From Stropharia rugosoannulata (taxonomy: Eukaryota > Basidiomycota > Agaricomycetes > Agaricales > Strophariaceae): a stretch of DNA of 64,000 nt. The stretch lies in NCBI GenBank assembly GCA_028532985.1, contig JANCIK010000003.1, positions 2,366,001 to 2,430,000 of the forward strand, given 5' to 3'. Positions within the stretch are counted from its first letter, which is position 1, and each line of letters opens with the position of its first letter. Below are positions 57,736 through 64,000 of this stretch, in pieces. The translations under genes and the position numbers were made by a program. The notes beneath the pieces were generated by a model, which had not been told where the DNA came from, did not search any database, and saw only the letters and a program-made list of their open reading frames with translations.

Positions 57736-58960
57736 TTTCTCTTTACTCTTGAACTGAGCGCGCAAGATGTGTTATATATATCATCGGGACCAATGGACAA
57801 TTTGATACCAGCGACTATACGGACAAATTATATGTAAAGCTAATAGTACTGGCGTTGTTACACTACTTGATCATAAAGGTTTCAACCTTCGCCAACTGCT
57901 TTTGCCAGTGCATAGGATAGGGGTTTAGTATTGACAGGTAGCGGTTTTACACCGAGCACTTTGGTCATGACCGATTTCAACTGCACGTGCAAAAGACGCG
58001 CGTCGGAAATTGCCGCTGATCTAAGCGAGGCCGCCGTGTCCACAACTCCAGCAGAACTACCCCATCTTAATGCACGCGCGGCGCGGGCACCGCGCGATTT
58101 ATTTAAAAATGAACTACATAAAAACCCAGTGCATCCGCGCAAGTTTTTTCCCATATTCTAAGCAACAAAATAAAATAGTAACACATAGATTATACTAATT
58201 CACAACTAATGCAGAACAGTTGTTCTGCCAGGGATTAAGAGGCTCAACCAACTGCCACTTCAGGCCAAGGGAATGACACAAAAAGAAATAGTGCTGTACT
58301 GTTTCAAAAAATTCACAAAAAATTCAAGTAAATGTGTGTACACATGATAATTCTAAGTCTGAGCAATGCTTGAGCAGTGCATGTTCCATACCCAACCCAT
58401 ACCATCCAATACCTACCCATCTGCTGGTAGAATAGAATATCATATATTACACCTGGATAGCTGCCTTTAAACGGACTTGTGAAGCTCTACATTACCATTG
58501 GTGATTCTAGCCTACTAGCTGAAACATGTCTCTGAAATTTGCTGAAAGTAAATACTTGTTTGCCCTACATATGTTCATCTGTAGTGCAAGACAATTCTAG
58601 CATACTAGCCTAGGTGACTATGGATTTTTATGAATCAATCAATTAAGTTGAGAGTAGTATGTATGAGCTATCATGAACCAGCCTGTAAGTAATTCATAAT
58701 AGAAATCCCTGCCTACATATGTGGAGCTGGGGTTGAAACCCCTGGGTTCAACAACATTGTCAGACCGCATTTGGAAGCCCTGGGAATGACCAATTTTTCA
58801 CTTCTAAGAGATTCAAAGTCACGTTGCAACTTCCGAAAACGTGCCAACGGACCACCGGGATACCGGACCGTTATACCATTTTCCGCCTGTTACTAATTCG
58901 ACTGTCATTGGACTGTCAAGGCTCTTCAACTTTACCGACTAATCTCATACCTCAATTACT
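57736..58960. other. 1.2-kb gene-free region with repeat-like words
   Basis: One of the two longest gene-free stretches in the window. The first 430 bp are mixed composition with a GC block near 58075-58100. The rest is AT-rich with recurring words such as attctag(c/-)ctactagc (about 58505 and 58597) and ctacatatgt (about 58567 and 58714). A GTTTCAACCCC element on the minus strand (about 58730) resembles a tRNA B box but has no tRNA around it. It could be the remnant of an old repeat; no coding evidence. Confidence 0.4.
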
Positions 58961-61900
58961 ATGTCTTCCGAAGACATTGCAGAGGAGATTCGCTCAAGCT
59001 TTCCCGGAACCGAAGAAGTTGTTGTGCAGTATCTTGCTGGATACCTCGTAGACGACGCTGGAGAGGAAGAGGATGTTCTTTATGTCGCACGAGAAATCCT
59101 TAAATCTGTTGCTGCTGGAAGAGATGATGTCCTTGACGACCTTATGAGTCGTCTGAAAATTCTCTTAGAGGACCACCTCAATGCCAGACTGAAAAATAAA
59201 TCTCGTCCGAAACTGCAAAAACTAGATAAAGTAATGGATATGAGTAAATCGCACCTATCAAGCACCATCGCGCTATCAGAAGGAGTGGATTTAGAGTCAA
59301 TAAACAAGGGAAAGTGCGTACAAAGGCCAATCAGCCATGGTATCTCATTTATATGTTCTCAGGGCTTCGCGAGTGGACGTCAAGAAGCTGGAAAAGCAAG
59401 AGGCAAAACTCAAGGTGGGGGAGCTGAGTATTGGTTGTGCTCTGGATTTTGTCTTATCATCCCTTAGGCCAAGATTGAAAAACGTTCAAGGAGGGACTTG
59501 TATGAAGGTTCTAAATTACTGGATGCGCACCGGAAACAAGTAATTCTCTCTCATTGCTGTTTGTACTACTTCGTGCTAACTCTCCCTCCTTCCAGCAAAC
59601 CTACGAAGAGATGTTCATGAAAGTAAATCGGAAAACTCTGCTAAACGTAATAGTAAATTTTGATTTCGAACGATTTATAGATCAACCCTCTGGAAGCTGC
59701 GGCTGCATCCAAGAACAAGAGCAAGGATATTCATCTCCCTTCAATAGATGTTAACTTCGGTTCAAACCGTATTCTGTACGTACTTGTATGCGAAGTCATT
59801 GCAGTGACTCATATATATTTCGTTAGTACGGGTGCTCAGTTGACTCTGGCTCATGGTCGCCGTTACGGTCTCATTGGCAGAAACGGTAAATGCATTCACA
59901 TTGCCTATCTCCTATCGTTTCTTATCGTTTATAAGGTGTCGGTAAATCAACCCTTCTGCGACAGATTGCCATGCGAGAAGTTCCTATTCCAGCGCATATC
60001 ACCATTCTGTTTGTCGAACAAGAAGTATGTTCTTTTTCTCACAGTAACGTCAGAATAGCAACCTGAGAACTACATATTTCAGATTGTTGGGGACGACACT
60101 AAGGCTATCGACTCCGTTCTAAAGGCCGATGTTTGGCGTGATCACTTGATGAAGGAACAAGCTAGTTTGGACGCGAAACTAAATGCACTTGAAACAGAAG
60201 GCGACGAGAAGCGTTTTGAGGATGCCAGAGAAGAACTTTCTTCGCGTCTCGCTGAAGTACATGTACGACTGTCTGACATGGATGCGGAAAGCGGCCCTGC
60301 TCGCGCAGCAGCTCTCTTAGCTGGTACGTTTGTTTAAGAAATGACAATGCATGTACCTTCTCACGTATATGTGAAGGTCTTGGCTTCGACGAAGCTGATC
60401 AGCAAAGGCCTACTAGGTCATTCAGTGGTGGCTGGAGGCAAGCGTTTGCCTTGCTTTTTATAAATAATTAGTCAAACTTACGTTATCAGGATGCGACTGG
60501 CCCTAGCGCGTGCACTTTTTGTTAAGGTCGGTCACTGTCGAAAACTTCCCTTCTAATAGTATCTGAGCATTGTACTTTCATGTGCGTAGCCTTCACTGCT
60601 TCTGCTAGACGAGCCTTCAAATCACAGTAGGTCACATTGTCCTTTATTCGGTCTCCAGAAGTCTGATATAGGCACGCAGTTGATTTGAATGCATTGGCAT
60701 GGCTAGAGGATTATTTGCAGACGTGGCCGGGCACTTTACTCGTAGTGTGAGTAGGGTGTGTTTATGTTGGAGCAAATATTGACCAGAACTTGTTCAGCTC
60801 TCACGACCGTGCATTCCTGTCAGTCCTTCAACATTCTAAGCAGAATCCTATCTCACGAATCTCAGAGATGCCGTCGCCACTGATATTGTACATCAGCACT
60901 CTGGCCGACTGGATTACTACAAAGGGTGCGCTCCAAATTTCAGACATTAGTCTACATCTCACACTTATACATGCATACAGGAACTTCACTCAATTCTACT
61001 CTACCAAGTCTGAGCGAGACAAAAACATGAGGAAAGAGTATGATACTCAAATGGAGTACAGAAAGCATCTACAAGCCTTCATTGACCGCTGGAGATACAA
61101 TGCGAATCGAGGTATGGCATATCCTATGATTCACACAATATGTGTACAGTGCTGATGCAGTTGCCTCATTCATTCAAACAGCCGCGCAAGCGCAGATGAA
61201 AATCAAAATTCTTGAAAAGGCTAGTATAAAACATCTTCCTACAAGGCTACTCTCACATCGTTTTCCAGCTTCCAGATCTTCAACCTCCAGAACAAGACGA
61301 AACGGAGCAGTTCAAGTAATAAGTATAAGTAAGGCGACATCGTTCTTAATTACTGATATCTTCATTAGGTTTCCAGAAACTGAGAAAATATCACCTCCTC
61401 TCCTTCAAGCTAATGAAGTTACTTTTGGTTATACGCAAGATAAGTTAATTCTGAAGAATGTTAACTTCGACGTTGGATTGGAATCAAGGATTGCCATGGT
61501 GGGCCCTAATGGTGCTGGAAAGTCAACACTGTACGTCCCAGGCTCTCCATTTAACCTTTTGTTATTCATATCTATCCAGAATCAAGATACTGACGGGAGA
61601 GTTAAATCCAATTGGCGGCCATGTTACACGGAATGGGCGTCTGAGGATGTAAGTCCCTGTAAGGCCCCGCGCCCGAAAAATATACTGATGTTAATATTCC
61701 AGTGGATACTTTGCACAGCATCATGTTGACACGCTAGACCCTAACATGAATCCCGTCCAATTCTTGCAGTCCAAATATCCTGGTAGGAGTGAACAGGAGT
61801 ACCGACAGCACTTAGGAAACTTCCAAATTAGCGGCATGACAGGGTGAGGATTTATTTGCAAATGCATCATGAATGCACACTTGATAGCACGCGCAGACTT

Positions 61901-62438
61901 CAACAGATCAGTACTCTGAGCGGAGGTCAAAAATCTCGCGTCGCGTTTTCATTATTATCACTACAGAAGCCGCATATCCTGCTTCTAGATGAGGTGACTG
62001 AGTTCTATAACTTCAAAAGCTGAACAACCTAATCGTGCTCACTGACCTTATCTGTAGCCTACCAATCATCTTGATATCGAAGTAGGCCTTTATTTCGTTA
62101 TGCTAATTTGTTTAAACAACTCATCTTTCGCAGGGTCTGGATGCGCTTATGATGGCACTGCAGAAGTGGAATGGAGGAGTCATCATTATCTCCCACGATG
62201 AGAAATTCATTACCACCGTGGCCAACCAGGTATGTCACGATAGATGACTATTTGGACATGTCTATCTAACGTTGGGCGACGGCACAGCTCTGGGTCTGCG
62301 GGGATGGCACAGTTAAACACTTCAAAGGAGATGTTCAGGCGTACAAGGTATTTAAACAACTAAAAAGATGTATCGGGAATATTTTTATTGACTATCCTTT
62401 TAGGATCTCATTGTTAATAACATCAAAGTGAAGCCATG
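58961..62438 (+). CDS. GCN20: Gcn20/ABCF3 ABC-F ATPase
   Basis: Twenty-five exons, 723 residues: 58961-59313, 59363-59414, 59468-59539, 59596-59622, 59681-59775, 59827-59885, 59936-60024, 60083-60323, 60377-60437, 60490-60526, 60590-60626, 60680-60746, 60798-60818, 60866-60925, 60981-61111, 61182-61219, 61269-61315, 61369-61530, 61580-61648, 61703-61843, 61897-61993, 62058-62081, 62134-62229, 62288-62347, 62403-62438. An N-terminal Gcn1-binding region is followed by two ABC cassettes: Walker A GRNGVGKST, signature RSFSGGW, Walker [14 protein letters not shown]; then [29 protein letters not shown]. No membrane spans. With Gcn1 it activates Gcn2 on stalled ribosomes during amino-acid starvation. 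Introns 60438-60489 and 61220-61268 use GC donors in this model. Confidence 0.95.
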
Positions 62439-64000
62439 AGCACCCTTATTATATAGAAAAACGAGGCCTCAATTTGAAGGATCCAGTTCATATGTCATGT
62501 ACCAGTGTATCATAACACTGGAGTAGAATATAGGATAAAATTACATATGTTGATTTTACATATGTTCAAGATTTCAATTTGTGGAAGGCAATGCGGTGTA
62601 GTTGACTTTGCATAGCATTTAGAATTCTAGATTATTTTTCAGACGTCAAATACTTAGCCGGATCTATGTTTATCTGAGTTTGAAGTATCTAACCATAAAC
62701 CAATTTTTACAATAAATCCAGCTATTTATATATGTACCTTGACCTTGGTATAGTACGACACCTATCTCCCATACTTTATGCTGAGAAATAGTGTATTATG
62801 GTATTTTATTTGTAGTGTCTGTACTTATTTTTGTAATGTATACATATATGCCACGTCTACTATTCTGTAGGATTTCACGTCCATCGAAAACGATTTAAGC
62901 TCAGCACTGAGGATATAGTTGGCGGACGGCCAAAAACCCAATTTTGTAGAGGCTGTCTCCACTCATTTACTGTCGTTTTTCACAATCTTTTTTCTGATAT
63001 CATATGGAATTGGCCCAAAGTACACTATCTATGCATTAAATTCTTATGATGAGGGGAGGAATATACTCAAGTGGCAATCTGTCCCTCGAGCTTGAGACAA
63101 TCCTTGATTTATCAGGTCACGTCACACTTTCCAAATCGAGCGCACCATCCGACTCTCCGAGTCGTCTCAGAGTCAGCAATGCCTCATTGTTGCCTCGTTT
63201 TGGCCGCATTAAGCCAGTAGCCGAGCAGGAAGAGGGTGATGATAGTGCAGAGGACGACAATGACGAGCAGCAATCTGAGGAGACGAAGGAAGAGGAAGAC
63301 GAGTAGATTAGATCCACAATGTTGCCGATGATTGCCGAGACTCCCAATAGAGATCACCATCAGAATGTGACGCGTCTCAAGGACTGGTGTAAGCGGTGAT
63401 AAGCCAAAATCTGCATCTTTCGCTGATATCTTAAACACCATTTCATTTTACAGCCCTAAATCGGGGAGAGAGATGTATTAGATATAGATACATGCGTGTG
63501 TAAAATATTTTGAGCTATAACCAGTCGGATGTAGAAATATAACGGTCAAAACATTTCGGCGTCTCAAGGACCGTGCGATTACTGTATATGTCTTGTATTT
63601 GTTTCGTCGTTTAAGGCCTGCAAATAAGCTTGAAACTGCCTCGGGGTTACCATGAACGGCAAGCCCGATGAGTATTTCTCTGCCAAAACGGTGTTCAAAT
63701 AAACATGACGTATTTGACGACCTGTTTTTGGGCACCAAAAATTGGTTGACGCCAGCAGTGTTACTTAATACTTTACAGCAAGGCCACACGGTGACACAAC
63801 GGTGACATCTACTACAATTTATAGTAAACCTTGCACAACAATGCCCCTACAGTTGTAGTAAGTCTTGCAAGCAAGAGATTGGCTGGTACGGTTGGGAAGC
63901 TCCGTATAACGTTAGGCTTGAACAGAGTGTTACGTTCAGCGTTGACAGTTCTGCGTAATTTTTTTGACTCACATTTGACCATCTTATTCGTATCTCATTG
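62439..64000. other. Gene-poor right end
   Basis: No convincing gene. An 86-codon plus-strand ORF at 63046-63306 has a Ser/Pro centre (SSAPSDSPSRLRV) and an acidic tail (EEGDDSAEDDN). It could be the last exon of an unrecognised gene, but no upstream exon was found. Minus-strand ORFs over 63117-63441 and 63478-63789 look like shadows. The GCN20 3' UTR occupies the left part. Confidence 0.4.

Noticed and set aside
57882..58161. Overlapping ORFs of 76-90 codons on both strands
   Set aside because: Composition-driven by a GC-rich patch; no motif, no family resemblance, no splice context.
58715..58760. tRNA-like 3' end on the minus strand (GTTTCAACCCC followed by AGCTCCA)
   Set aside because: No matching 5' acceptor strand, A box or anticodon arm within the required distance, and the B box has a mismatch.
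63046..63306. 86-codon acidic plus-strand ORF
   Set aside because: Could be a last exon, but no upstream exon or family match found; not strong enough to call a gene.

Overview
The window looks like nuclear DNA of a filamentous basidiomycete, probably an Agaricomycete. It is gene-dense, with about 22 protein genes in 64 kb. Almost every gene is cut by many short GT-AG introns, mostly 44-81 nt. The gene families are typical of mushroom-forming fungi: a GH43 plus CBM35 exo-galactanase, a Ser-linker GH16, a group X-type hybrid histidine kinase, and a conserved fungal ectodomain protein. I see no rRNA, CRISPR array, intact transposon or convincing tRNA. Gene models were built by hand: I joined frames at GT-AG (occasionally GC-AG) sites, required phase to be kept through every junction, and checked that family motifs read through. 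Layout, left to right: seipin (3' part, +), SH3BGR-fold protein (-), LAS1 (+), duplicated-ectodomain membrane protein (-), YSC84/SYLF-SH3 (+), GH16 glucanase (-), VAC8 (-), UTP5/WDR43 (-), PHO85 CDK (+), a 10.2-kb hybrid histidine kinase (-), an intronless 615-aa Ser/Pro-rich protein (-), SUB2 helicase (-), mitochondrial dicarboxylate carrier (+), GH43 exo-beta-1,3-galactanase (-), acetyl-CoA transporter (+), GYF-domain protein (+), RRM plus zinc-knuckle protein (-), 2OG-Fe(II) oxygenase (+), ATG26 sterol glucosyltransferase (-), SUR7/PalI-type protein (+), GH72 glucanosyltransferase (+), GCN20 ABCF ATPase (+). Most genes are housekeeping. LAS1 and UTP5 serve ribosome biogenesis, and GCN20 serves translation control. 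SUB2 and the RRM protein handle mRNA processing. PHO85 and the histidine kinase are signalling proteins. Seipin, ATG26 and VAC8 concern lipid and vacuole biology. YSC84 and the SUR7-like protein concern the cell cortex and actin. GH16 and GH72 remodel the wall, and GH43 degrades side-chain-bearing galactan. There is no operon logic. Many neighbours are divergent pairs with 111-376 bp between start codons, which implies shared promoters. The main points for a second look are: a 64-exon kinase gene whose N-terminal kinase domain has lost its catalytic aspartates; microexons down to 6 and 8 nt; five inferred GC-AG introns; the two longest resolved introns falling in the two RNA-processing genes; and a membrane protein whose ectodomain appears to be an internal duplication. 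I found no clearly novel multi-gene system.
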